DNA from: JAJDGF01 sp031549325
GTDB lineage: Bacteria; Bacillota; Clostridia; Christensenellales; Aristaeellaceae
DNA length: 24,852 nt
Assembly (NCBI GenBank): GCA_031549325.1
Contig: JAVBQA010000101.1
Coordinates: forward strand, 1-24,852
Direction: 5' to 3'
The position numbers were made by a program, and so were the translations under genes. Under the pieces are notes generated by a model that made no database searches, was not told the origin of the DNA, and was given only the letters and a program-made list of their open reading frames with translations. Shown here one piece after another: positions 12,495 through 19,954 of this stretch (positions are counted from its first letter, which is position 1; each line of letters starts with the position of its first letter).

Positions 12495-12785
12495 ATGAGC
12501 AGGCTTTGGGTGAAAGTGATGATGCGCCACCGGATCGACCGGCAGCAGGCTGGGCCCTGCGCATGGGGCGATCAGCAGGCGGCGCTGCGTGAGATTCTGA
12601 ACGAGATGGACATCCCGATGCCCATGTGGCTTGGCAAGCACGACAACGAGTTTGAGCAATACAGGCGCACCGCGTTTCTGCCTGAACACTTCGTCGAGGA
12701 CGTGGATTTTGAGCGGCTGGAGGTCGACTACCTGGACGACACGGACAAAAAGCGCAAGAGCGGCGACCCCAGGAATCAGTTCTGA
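12495..12785 (+). CDS. Conserved-looking 96-residue protein, function unknown
   Basis: Has its own promoter and a GAGGAG ribosome site, and no better frame competes, so it is very likely translated. The protein is soluble, charged and probably compact. A basic N-terminus (SRLWVKVMMRHRIDRQ) is followed by an amphipathic helix (QQAALREILNEMD), then PMPMWLGKHDNEFEQYRRTAFLPEHF, shown here only by its key residues P-M-W-L-x-K-H and F-L-P-E-H-F. An acidic strand with DYLDDTDKKRKSGDP closes it. There is one Cys, and no signal peptide or membrane helix. I do not recognise a named domain. It stands alone between the divergent oxidoreductase and the next promoter. Confidence 0.8.
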   Translation: MSRLWVKVMMRHRIDRQQAGPCAWGDQQAALREILNEMDIPMPMWLGKHDNEFEQYRRTAFLPEHFVEDVDFERLEVDYLDDTDKKRKSGDPRNQF

Positions 12786-12812
12786 CGGGGGCCGGCATGT
12801 CAGAAAATGTGA

Positions 12813-12841
12813 TTGAATTGTTCCGCTTCCTCTGTTATACT
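12813..12841 (+). promoter_or_regulatory. Sigma-A promoter of the three-module membrane protein gene
   Basis: -35 TTGAAT (12813-12818), exact 17 bp spacer, -10 TATACT (12836-12841). A small leader hairpin (GCAAG-AACACC-CTTGC, 12852-12867) lies between it and the ribosome site GAAGGAG. Confidence 0.7.
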
Positions 12842-12886
12842 ATAAAATAGTGCAAGAACACCCTTGCTATATAGAAGGAGTGCCAC

Positions 12887-14335
12887 ATGCAGGCGATACT
12901 GAATACCGACGGAGCGTTGTTCGCGCGTGGTTCGCAGCGCGATTACATGATGCGCTCCGAGAAGCGGCCCGGCCCGGGCTATAGATCCCCTGAGCCGCCC
13001 AAGAGGCGCAACCGGCGCAAAAAGACCAGCTTCCCCTATCTGTTTTTCACGTTCTTGCTCCTGCTGTTGCTGTTTCCCTTCGGGCTCATCATGCTGTGGG
13101 CGCGCCGCATCCGCTGGGCGGTGCCCACCAAGCTGATCCTGACGTTGGGCTTTGCCGTCGTGTTTGTGCTGGTGGCGTCGTTTGCGCTGACTGTGCCCGT
13201 GCAGAACGAGTCCGTAACCCAGATGCAAACCCGCGCGCGCCAGGGGCTGGCCGTGGCCGGCACGCGGCTTCAGGAGGGCTGGGAGCGCGCCGAGGTCTCG
13301 CCCGGGCGCGTGGCCAAAAACATGCAGGATTTCGCCGGGAACAGCATCCAGATCGCGCAGCACGCCATCGCGCGCTTGGTGCCCGCGGTGAACGACAACA
13401 TTCACAACTTTGGAGGCAACGCCGCCAACGTGGCCAAGAGCGGCGCCGGCGCGCTGGTGAGCGGGGGCGAGAAGCTGCTGGTGATGACAGGACTGATGGC
13501 GGAGCCGACGCCTGCGCCCACCCCGATTCCAACGCCCGCGCCCACGCCCGGGCCGACTCCGACGCCCACCCCGACGCCCACGCCCAGGCCGGCGCCGACG
13601 CCCGCGCCCACCCCTGTGGAGCTGGTGGCGTACTACGTGCAGGGCGAGGCGATCTACCACACCGACCCGGACTGTCCGGGCATCAACGGCAAGGCCACCG
13701 TGCCCATGACCGTTACCGATGCGGTCAAGCTGGACTTCATGCCCTGCCAGCAGTGCGCCATTCAGGAGGCGGCGAAGAGCCAGCAGACGGAGGCGCCGAA
13801 GCCGGACGACACGATGAACCTGTCGCCCGAGACCCCCGCGAGGATATCGCCGCAGCCGGTTGATCCCTCGCCCGATCCCAACGCGGCCCCCACGCCTGCG
13901 CCCACGCCCACCCCGCTGCCCACGCCTCAGCCCACAGCCATCGTGCTGCCGGTGGGCAAGAGCGCGTCGCAAGGCATCGTGTACTACACCAGCAACGGCA
14001 AGTATTACCACAGCGGCGCCAGCTGCGGCTCTATGCGCGGCGCCAAGCCCCACACGCTCAGAGAGGCGCTGGACAAAGGGCTCAAGCGCTGTAACGCCTG
14101 CAAGGCGCCCGATCCCGAGCTGCTGAACGCCGAGGTCGTGGTGTGGCTGGGCAGCGACCACCGGTTCCACATCACGGACGCGTGCGAGAGAGTTACCGAG
14201 AGCACCACGATGTTGTCGCTGGAGCAAGCCATAGCGGACGCGCAGAATGTGGGCTGCTCCGAGTGCGGCGCGGACCTGTACGCGGAGGTCGCCCGGCTGT
14301 TCCCCAAGACCACGCCGGTGCCGGCGGGCAGGTGA
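12887..14335 (+). CDS. Membrane protein with three His-Cys-Cys-Cys modules on Pro/Thr linkers
   Basis: 482 residues. A very basic N-terminus (about 35-47, PKRRNRRKK) leads into two membrane helices (about 51-71 and 82-103), then an extracytoplasmic or cytoplasmic region of ~100 residues without strong features. Two Pro/Thr/Ala-rich linkers (about 207-243 and 327-350) separate three copies of one module: H258/C263/C287/C290, H375/C380/C402/C405 and H428/C433/C457/C460. Each reads roughly YY-x-x-G-x-x-YH-x4-C ... C-x-x-C. The same module closes the putative anti-sigma protein at 2790-4169. The ligand pattern resembles Ada-type zinc domains and the 'YH-C-CxxC' tails of some secreted Firmicute nucleases, so metal binding is likely; no enzyme domain is visible. 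It has its own promoter and terminator, thus a single-gene unit. Confidence 0.85.
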   Translation: MQAILNTDGALFARGSQRDYMMRSEKRPGPGYRSPEPPKRRNRRKKTSFPYLFFTFLLLLLLFPFGLIMLWARRIRWAVPTKLILTLGFAVVFVLVASFALTVPVQNESVTQMQTRARQGLAVAGTRLQEGWERAEVSPGRVAKNMQDFAGNSIQIAQHAIARLVPAVNDNIHNFGGNAANVAKSGAGALVSGGEKLLVMTGLMAEPTPAPTPIPTPAPTPGPTPTPTPTPTPRPAPTPAPTPVELVAYYVQGEAIYHTDPDCPGINGKATVPMTVTDAVKLDFMPCQQCAIQEAAKSQQTEAPKPDDTMNLSPETPARISPQPVDPSPDPNAAPTPAPTPTPLPTPQPTAIVLPVGKSASQGIVYYTSNGKYYHSGASCGSMRGAKPHTLREALDKGLKRCNACKAPDPELLNAEVVVWLGSDHRFHITDACERVTESTTMLSLEQAIADAQNVGCSECGADLYAEVARLFPKTTPVPAGR

Positions 14336-14364
14336 CCCGGTCCAAGTCAACCAGGCTCCTTCGG

Positions 14365-14400
14365 TCCGCTCCGGCGCGCGCCGGAGCGGATCTTGTGTTT
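14365..14400 (+). terminator. Intrinsic terminator
   Basis: A 26-base perfect palindrome (TCCGCTCCGGCGC, 14365-14377, with its complement 14378-14390) followed by TCTTGTGTTT. It lies 30 bases after the stop of the three-module membrane protein. Confidence 0.85.
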
Positions 14401-14419
14401 AGGGCGAGAATTGTGGTAC

Positions 14420-14425
14420 TATAAT
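14420..14425 (+). promoter_or_regulatory. Candidate -10 of the DUF624-like gene
   Basis: Perfect TATAAT about 40 bases before the start codon at 14465 and just after the preceding terminator. No good -35 is found at 16-18 bp, so an activator may be needed or the call may be incomplete. Confidence 0.5.
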
Positions 14426-14464
14426 GGGAACAACACTGGGAGAGGCACTTGAGGAGGGCGTGGC

Positions 14465-15385
14465 ATGGGAATCATCAACAACTATTTCTATGGCAAAGCA
14501 GGCAAGGCGGACTATACCCCCGAACAGATGCCCACCACGCGCGTGAAGCTTTTCTTTGAAATGCTGCGCATCCACTTCGCCGGGCTGATGGGCATGAACC
14601 TGTTCTATCTGCTGTTCTGCCTGCCCGCGCTGATCTGGTCGCTCTTTAATTTTGAGCTGATGCAGGCGCTGTCGTCTCTGCCGAGCGCGCCGGAAACCCT
14701 CCAGCAGATCAGTGACCATTGGTTCATCTATCTGGTGGGCATGATCCCGTGCCTGGGGCTGTGCGGCATCGGCGCGCCCGGGCTGATGTATGTGATGCGC
14801 AACTGGGCGCGCGACCAGCACGCCTTTGGCCTCAGCGATTTCAGGGACAATGTCAAGGCCAACTGGAAGCAGGGGCTGGTCATCGGGCTGATCAATGGCG
14901 TGTCGCTGTTCATCGGGTATGTGAGCTACCGGTTCTACGGCCAGCTCGCCGCCACCCAGACGATGTTCTTTGTGGTGCCCCAGATGCTGGTGGTGACGGT
15001 GTGCGTGCTGTGGTGGATGATCAACATGCAGATCTACACCATGATGGTCACCTACGACATGAAGCTATCCCAGCTGATCCGCAACAGCGCCATCATCGCC
15101 ATTGCGCGGCTGCCCTGGTCGCTGCTGTTCTTGCTGGGCTCGGTTTTGCTGCCGGTGCTGGCGTTTGTGATGATCAGCCACATCTACCTGATCCTGGGCA
15201 CGGCGCTGGTCTACCTGGTGATCGGGTTCGCGCTGACCGGGCTGGTGTATGCGTCGTTTGCCAACAGCTGCTTTGACAGGTTCCTCAACCCGAAAATCGA
15301 GGGCGCGCCCGTCAACATGGGCCTGCGCGACCCGAGCCTGGACGACGACCTGGACGATGTGGAGGATCCGAACCCCATCGCCTGA
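14465..15385 (+). CDS. DUF624 (YesL-like) membrane protein
   Basis: 306 residues with an N-terminal MGIINNYFYGKAGKAD segment, then several membrane helices (hydrophobic stretches near 38-58, 88-112, 140-160, 166-185, 215-240 and 243-265) and an acidic tail (DDDLDDVEDP). The order fits the DUF624/YesL group, usually found beside carbohydrate uptake genes in Firmicutes, of unknown biochemical function; the first helices and the N-terminal YF.G pattern are the recognisable part. GGAGG precedes the ATG. Here there is no sugar ABC transporter nearby. Its stop codon is embedded in the -35 of a sigma-F/G-type promoter for the next gene. Confidence 0.8.
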   Translation: MGIINNYFYGKAGKADYTPEQMPTTRVKLFFEMLRIHFAGLMGMNLFYLLFCLPALIWSLFNFELMQALSSLPSAPETLQQISDHWFIYLVGMIPCLGLCGIGAPGLMYVMRNWARDQHAFGLSDFRDNVKANWKQGLVIGLINGVSLFIGYVSYRFYGQLAATQTMFFVVPQMLVVTVCVLWWMINMQIYTMMVTYDMKLSQLIRNSAIIAIARLPWSLLFLLGSVLLPVLAFVMISHIYLILGTALVYLVIGFALTGLVYASFANSCFDRFLNPKIEGAPVNMGLRDPSLDDDLDDVEDPNPIA

Positions 15386-15412
15386 TAGACTGTCCCGCTT
15401 CCGCGCATACTA
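15383..15412 (+). promoter_or_regulatory. Sigma-F/G-type (forespore) promoter of the SASP gene
   Basis: -35-like TGATA (15383-15387), 18 bp spacer, -10-like CATACTA (15406-15412), matching the forespore consensus GNATR / CATNNTA except for the first -35 base. It overlaps the stop codon of the DUF624 gene and lies about 30 bases before the SASP start. Confidence 0.7.
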
Positions 15413-15442
15413 GCTTTATTCTGTATGCGAGGGGTGGAACGC

Positions 15443-15607
15443 ATGGCGCGCGTGAATTTCACGCCGATGACCCGGCAGGAACGGCTGAAGTATGAGGTGG
15501 CCGCCGAAATGGGGCTGCTGGAAAAGCTGCTCGAGGTGGGCTGGAGCGGGCTGACCGCCCGGGAGACCGGGCTGATCGGCGCGAGGGTGAAAAAACAAGG
15601 ACTGTAA
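15443..15607 (+). CDS. Small acid-soluble spore protein, alpha/beta type (divergent, 54 residues)
   Basis: A short protein whose core LKYEVAAEMGL and GLTARETGLIGARVKK match the two conserved blocks of alpha/beta SASPs (LKYEIA.ELGV and TAR..G..GG..VK). These proteins coat forespore DNA and protect it from UV and heat, and are degraded by the GPR protease at germination. The stretch between the blocks (LLEKLLEVGWSGL) has the GW insert seen in the SspF-like or clostridial variants. The forespore-type promoter directly upstream fits. The ATG at 15443 has GAGGGGTGG in front; an in-frame ATG six codons earlier has no ribosome site. This is the clearest sign that the organism sporulates. Confidence 0.85.
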   Translation: MARVNFTPMTRQERLKYEVAAEMGLLEKLLEVGWSGLTARETGLIGARVKKQGL

Positions 15608-15609
15608 CG

Positions 15610-15633
15610 GGCAGCGCGGTTCCGCGCGCTGCC
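15610..15633 (+). terminator. Hairpin after the SASP gene
   Basis: GGCAGCGCG-GTTCCG-CGCGCTGCC, 9-bp perfect stem, directly after the SASP stop and just before the GGGAGG of the methyltransferase gene. It lacks a T-run; it may stop or stabilise the SASP transcript. Confidence 0.5.
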
Positions 15634-15642
15634 GGGAGGCGC

Positions 15643-16383
15643 ATGTACGCGGAATTCGCACAGGTTTACGACCGGTTGATGGGCGACTTTGACTACGCTT
15701 GCTGGGCGCGGTTTTATGAGTCGCTCTTGTCGCGCGCGGGGATTGCTCCGGGCGCGCTGTGCGAGTGCGCCTGCGGCACCGGCTCCATGGCCGTCGAGCT
15801 GTCCAGGCTCGGCTGGCGGGTGACGGGGGTGGACAGCTCGCCCGAGATGCTGGAGATCGCCCAGGCCAAGGCGCGCGCGGCGGGGCTTCAGATCTCGTTT
15901 GCGCGGCAGGACATGCGGCGGCTTGCGCTGCACCGCCCGGTCAGCGCCGTCGTGTGTCCCTGCGACGGGGTGAACTATCTGCTGACAGAAAAAGACCTTG
16001 GTCTGTTTTTTGAGGCGGCCTTTGCCGCGCTTTCTCCCGGCGGCGCGCTGGCATTTGATGTGTCTTCTGCGGATAAGTTGAAGAGGCAGGCCCAGGCGCG
16101 GTTCTTCGGCGAGGATTTGGACGAGCTGACCTATTTGTGGCAGAACCGCTACGACGAAACGGCGCATACGGTGGAGATGGAGCTGTGCTTCTTCCTGCGC
16201 CGCCCGGACGGCCTATACGCCCGGTTTGACGAGCGGCAGACCCAGCGGGCCCACGAGGTCCCTGAGCTGCTCCGGGCGCTTGAGAGGGCAGGATTCGTCG
16301 GCGTCGAGTGCTTCGGCGACGGCGCGCTGACGCCGCCAAGGCCAGACGAAAGGCGCATTCATCTGCTGGCCCGCAAGGGGTGA
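15643..16383 (+). CDS. Class I SAM-dependent methyltransferase
   Basis: 246 residues. The start YAEFAQVYDRLMGDFDYACW is typical of YqeM-like methyltransferases. SAM motif I is C-E-C-A-C-G-T-G-S (40-48), the ribose-binding acid is D64 in VTGVDSSPEML, and motif II/III residues lie in ARQDMRRL and the LSPGGALAFDV strand. The C-terminal half (about 145-240) is a beta-rich substrate lid. Target unknown; tRNA-, small-molecule and protein-modifying members share this fold. GGGAGG stands seven bases before the ATG. It is 35 bases after the SASP gene, but a hairpin intervenes and it is probably vegetatively expressed. Followed by a small terminator. Confidence 0.9.
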   Translation: MYAEFAQVYDRLMGDFDYACWARFYESLLSRAGIAPGALCECACGTGSMAVELSRLGWRVTGVDSSPEMLEIAQAKARAAGLQISFARQDMRRLALHRPVSAVVCPCDGVNYLLTEKDLGLFFEAAFAALSPGGALAFDVSSADKLKRQAQARFFGEDLDELTYLWQNRYDETAHTVEMELCFFLRRPDGLYARFDERQTQRAHEVPELLRALERAGFVGVECFGDGALTPPRPDERRIHLLARKG

Positions 16384-16388
16384 GCGCC

Positions 16389-16409
16389 CTCCGTCCACAC
16401 GGAGATTTT
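16389..16409 (+). terminator. Small terminator after the methyltransferase gene
   Basis: CTCCGT-CCAC-ACGGAG (16389-16404), 6-bp stem followed by ATTTTC. Weak; a second GCCCC-TGA-GGGGC hairpin (16431-16443) follows in the same gap. Confidence 0.5.
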
Positions 16410-16536
16410 CGGCGCGGCACGTCAATGACCGCCCCTGAGGGGCCGGGTTCGGGGATATCGACCGCGTAGGAGAACAGTGATCGCCCGACGCGGCGCTCGG
16501 GGGATCCACAACGAAGCATTTCTAAGGAGAAAATCC

Positions 16537-17427
16537 ATGACACAAAAAAAGGACGGCCTGCTGCACATCTCGCTGATGGGCGGGCAGGCGCGCGCGCTGC
16601 TGATCGATTCCACACAGCTGTGTGAGGACGCCCGAAAGACACACGGCCTGTCCCGCGTGGCCACGGCGGCGCTGGGGCGGCTGCTGACGGTCAGCTGCAT
16701 GATGGGCGCGATGCTCAAGGGCGATCTGGACAGCGTCACCAATGTCGTCAAGGGCGGCGGACCGCTGGGCACCCTGATGGCCGTCGCCAGGCCGGACGGC
16801 AGCGTGAAGGGGTATTGCGACGACCCGGCGGTGGATCTGCCTAGGCGGCCCGACGGCAAACTGCCGGTGGGCGACGCGGTGGGGCGCGACGGCTTCCTGA
16901 CCGTCATCAAGGACATGGGGCTGAAAGATCCCTATGTGGGCAAAACGAAACTCGTATCCGGGGAGATCGCCGAGGATTTCACGCTGTATTTCGCCACCTC
17001 CGAGCAGACGCCTTCGCTGGTGTCGCTGGGGGTGCTGACCCAGGACCGGGTGCTGGCCGCCGGCGGGCTGATCGTGCAGATGCTGCCTGGCGCGGATGAG
17101 GCCGCGATCCAGTCGGTGGAGCACAGCGCGCCCATGTTCTCGGACATCTCAAAGACCATCCTGGAGCTGGGCCTTTCCGGCGCGGCGCAGGATCTGCTGG
17201 CGCATTTGGAACCTGAAATCATCGAACAGCGTGCGGTGCGCTACGCTTGTGACTGCAGCCGGGAGCGCATCGAGCGCGCGCTGATCTCCATGGGCAAGGC
17301 CGAGCTTGAAAGCCTGATCCAGGAGCAGCACGGCGCGGAGGCGGGCTGCCACTTCTGCAACACCCAGTGGAAGTTCAGCGAGGAAGACCTGAGAAGCCTG
17401 CTCACCGCCGCGGGAGGCCCGACATGA
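16537..17427 (+). CDS. hslO: Redox-regulated chaperone Hsp33
   Basis: Hsp33 is a cytoplasmic holdase switched on by oxidation. Zinc is released from four cysteines, disulphides form, and the protein then binds unfolding clients during peroxide or hypochlorite stress. The 296 residues match the family. The catalytic-switch cysteines are C238-D-C240 and C271-H-F-C274 at the C-terminus (CDCSRERIERAL, CHFCNTQW), all present. The N-terminal core shows ALGRLLTVSCMMGAMLK and the GGGPLGTLMAVA turn. The ATG at 16537 follows AAGGAG by eight bases; the frame extends upstream without a ribosome site. Its stop overlaps the TPR gene start as ATGA. In an anaerobe it fits with the rubrerythrin locus as oxidative-stress defence. 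Confidence 0.96.
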   Translation: MTQKKDGLLHISLMGGQARALLIDSTQLCEDARKTHGLSRVATAALGRLLTVSCMMGAMLKGDLDSVTNVVKGGGPLGTLMAVARPDGSVKGYCDDPAVDLPRRPDGKLPVGDAVGRDGFLTVIKDMGLKDPYVGKTKLVSGEIAEDFTLYFATSEQTPSLVSLGVLTQDRVLAAGGLIVQMLPGADEAAIQSVEHSAPMFSDISKTILELGLSGAAQDLLAHLEPEIIEQRAVRYACDCSRERIERALISMGKAELESLIQEQHGAEAGCHFCNTQWKFSEEDLRSLLTAAGGPT

Positions 17428-19094
17428 GCAAGGTCGTTTCGTTCGCTCGCAGCGCGGATTACCTGCACCAGCACGCGCTCACCAACCGCCGCCAGGCCAA
17501 CATGCTGGACGCGCTGGAGCTGATGCGCAGGGCGCTCGAGCGCGAGCCGGGCAATCCGGAGTTCCAGATGGATCTGGCCGAAATGCTGTGCGAGATCGGC
17601 TGCCACCAGCAATCGAGCCAGCTGCTGCTGGCCATCCTCAGCGGGCCGGACGCGCCGGGCGAGTGCTACTTTGGGCTGTGCTGCAACTTCCTGGGACAGC
17701 GCGACATGAAGGCGGCCTATTCGGCGATGCTGCGGTTTCTGGCGCTGGAGCCGGAGGCCGTGGAGCGCGCCGAGGTGGGCGAGACGCTGGCCGAGCTGCT
17801 GCAGGATCACCTGATCGATTTCACGCGAAACCGCCGCCAGCGCCGCGCCGCCGCGCTGGCGGGGAGCGCCCAGCTTCAGCTGCGGGCGGGGGCGCTGATG
17901 GACGGCATGCGGCTGCTGTCGCGCAGTTTGCAGCTGGACCCGGTCGCCGAGCAGCCCAGAGCCCTCCTTGCGCTGTGCCTGATGCTGCAGGGCGACCTGA
18001 AAAGGGCGCTCCGGCAGGCCGAGCTGGCGCTCAAAAGGGAGGATCCTGAGGTCAAGACGCGTTGCATCGCGGCGCAGGTGTTTGCCCGCGCCGGGGAGGA
18101 AAAGCGGGCGCTGCGCCAGCTGGATGTGCTGCGCGCCGCCCGGCTTGAGGATGACGAGCAGCGCATGCTGATCCACACCGCCAGCGAGCTCGACATGGAC
18201 GCGCTGGCGTCCGAGCTGAGCAGCGCCGCGCTGAGGCAGATGCCCTACGACGTCTTTTTGCTGCACACCAAGGCGGTGGCCATCGTCAACCTGGGCCGCC
18301 CCCCCGAGGACGCCGCCAAATACTGGAACCGCATCCTGCGCATAGACCCGCAGGACGCCGTGGCCAGCTGTTATCAGCAGCTGTGCGAGCGGGGGCTGCC
18401 CCAGGGGACGCGGCTGTCCTACGCCTATGTTGTGACTGACGAGGAAGGCGCAAAGCGCGATCAGCTGATCCGCGAGGCGGCGCAGACGCCGCGCTTGGCG
18501 GAAGAGTCAGGCCAGCAGAAAAAACTCAAGGCCGCGCTGCGCTGGGCGGTGGGCGCGCCCGGGCAGGCGCCGCTGCCGGAAACCGTGGCGCTGCTCGGGG
18601 CCATGAAATCGAAAGAGGCCGAGCTGCTGCTGCGCTCACTCCTGATCCGGCCGGATGTGCCCCAGCTGTGCAAGCTGGACGTGCTGACCAGCCTGATCGA
18701 GCGGGACGCCCGCCGGCCCTACCTGACGCTGGGGGAGGACGGCCAGCTGCGCGACGGGCTGTCCACAGAGCCCGCCGACCGGCGGCTCAGCCCGGGTGAG
18801 CGGCGGGTGCTCCGGCGCGTGGCGCGGGCCCAACAGTCGAGGGATCATCGCTCCGCCGGGCTGGTGGAGGCGCTGTTTTACAGCTATCTGGACGCGGGCG
18901 GCCAGCTGCCACCCCACGTGAACGCCTCTGCCTGGGCGGCGGCGCTGGTGTGCCTGCGCCTGAAACTCTCGGACAATCCCCAGGCGCTCAAGCTGCTCGT
19001 GAGCGTGTTCGGCTGCTCCGAGCGCGCCATCCACCACGTGTCTCGCCAGATCGAGCATGTCCTTCGAAAGGAGCTTCCCGATGAAACCGATTGA
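17424..19094 (+). CDS. TPR-repeat protein, function unknown
   Basis: 556 residues, no signal peptide or membrane helix. The first ~330 residues are helical repeats of TPR type, for example ALELMRRALEREPGNPEFQ, the GDLKRALRQAELALKRED repeat and AAKYWNRILRIDPQDAVA, with the Asp-Pro turn and small/large residue pattern of TPRs. The C-terminal ~220 residues are also helical, with a basic patch (SPGERRVLRRVARAQQSRD), but I do not recognise a domain. GGGAGG precedes the ATG, which overlaps the hslO stop (ATGA), so translation is coupled to Hsp33. Overlap with the next gene (14 bases) continues the run. A scaffold for protein contacts is the safe reading. Confidence 0.85.
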   Translation: MSKVVSFARSADYLHQHALTNRRQANMLDALELMRRALEREPGNPEFQMDLAEMLCEIGCHQQSSQLLLAILSGPDAPGECYFGLCCNFLGQRDMKAAYSAMLRFLALEPEAVERAEVGETLAELLQDHLIDFTRNRRQRRAAALAGSAQLQLRAGALMDGMRLLSRSLQLDPVAEQPRALLALCLMLQGDLKRALRQAELALKREDPEVKTRCIAAQVFARAGEEKRALRQLDVLRAARLEDDEQRMLIHTASELDMDALASELSSAALRQMPYDVFLLHTKAVAIVNLGRPPEDAAKYWNRILRIDPQDAVASCYQQLCERGLPQGTRLSYAYVVTDEEGAKRDQLIREAAQTPRLAEESGQQKKLKAALRWAVGAPGQAPLPETVALLGAMKSKEAELLLRSLLIRPDVPQLCKLDVLTSLIERDARRPYLTLGEDGQLRDGLSTEPADRRLSPGERRVLRRVARAQQSRDHRSAGLVEALFYSYLDAGGQLPPHVNASAWAAALVCLRLKLSDNPQALKLLVSVFGCSERAIHHVSRQIEHVLRKELPDETD

Positions 19095-19908
19095 CTTTGA
19101 TGCGCATTACGCCGAGTTTGCCGAAAAATGGGTGCGCGAGAACATGAAAAAGTACAAGACCGTGGAGCAGATGGAAGCCCAGCTGCCTAACGTGTATCTG
19201 CGCTGGCTGAACCAGCCCCAGCAGTTTCTCGACGGGCTGACCCCGGCGGAGCACTTTGGGCGCATCACGGACATCCGCGCGCTTGTGCGGCTGCTTCAGG
19301 ACCATGTGGAGCAGGGTGTGGACGTGCCCGACCTGCTGCTGGAGCGCATGGTGGATCTGGGGGACGACGCGGTTCATCCGCTGATGGAAATCGCTGGCAA
19401 CGCAGAGAATCAGCAGGAAATCCGGGTCATCGCGCTGAACCTTTTACAGGAACTGGGTTCGCCTGCGCCGAAGGCGCTGTGCCTTGGGCTGATTGACGCG
19501 CGCGGGGAGCACGACGACGTGGCCGACGTGGCCGCAGAGCTGCTGTCCGGATTGGGTGCGGCCGCCGTGCCCGACATGCTTGCAAGGCTGGATGGCGCCA
19601 GCGACGATGCGCTGGAGACCTATCTGGATCTGCTGAGCAACTATCCAGGCGATTCGCGCGTCTACGAACACACGCTGACCCAGTTCCGGCGCATGGCCGA
19701 GAAGCGCGCGCTGTTTGCGTCGTACCTGGCCAAGATCGGCGACGAGCGCGCCATCGAGCCGCTGCGCCAGGCGCTTCAGCTGTCCGACCTCAACTATCTG
19801 GACTACATCGAGATCAGGAGCGCCATCGAGCGGCTGGGCGGCGAGGTGGCCGGCTCCGAACGGTGCTTCGACGGGGATCCATACTACGAATCGATGCGCA
19901 ATGTCTGA
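19081..19908 (+). CDS. HEAT-like repeat protein, function unknown
   Basis: 275 residues. The N-terminal ~60 (FDAHYAEFAEKWVRENMKK, then PAEHFGRI) form a conserved-looking lead-in. From about 80 to 255 come HEAT-like paired helices such as LLERMVDLGDDAVHPLMEIA, the IRVIALNLLQELGSPAPKAL repeat and DERAIEPLRQALQLSDL. Such solenoids bind proteins or nucleic acids; no catalytic motif is visible. The ATG at 19081 has AAAGGAG in front and lies inside the end of the TPR gene (14-base overlap in another frame), indicating co-translation. A zinc-ribbon protein follows after 46 bases. Partners among the neighbours are likely but unproven. Confidence 0.83.
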   Translation: MKPIDFDAHYAEFAEKWVRENMKKYKTVEQMEAQLPNVYLRWLNQPQQFLDGLTPAEHFGRITDIRALVRLLQDHVEQGVDVPDLLLERMVDLGDDAVHPLMEIAGNAENQQEIRVIALNLLQELGSPAPKALCLGLIDARGEHDDVADVAAELLSGLGAAAVPDMLARLDGASDDALETYLDLLSNYPGDSRVYEHTLTQFRRMAEKRALFASYLAKIGDERAIEPLRQALQLSDLNYLDYIEIRSAIERLGGEVAGSERCFDGDPYYESMRNV

Positions 19909-19954
19909 CATACCGATATACGGATGAAATACGAATGCTGAGGAGGTGCGCGCC

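Noticed and set aside
13500..13620. Pro/Thr codon repeat as a DNA-level tandem repeat
   Set aside because: Units are irregular at the nucleotide level; it is better explained as a Pro/Thr linker in the protein.
12800..14350. A 516-codon minus-strand frame opposite the three-module membrane protein
   Set aside because: It is Arg/Gly/His-rich, with no ribosome site and no recognisable fold; the plus-strand frame has promoter, ribosome site, membrane helices and conserved modules.
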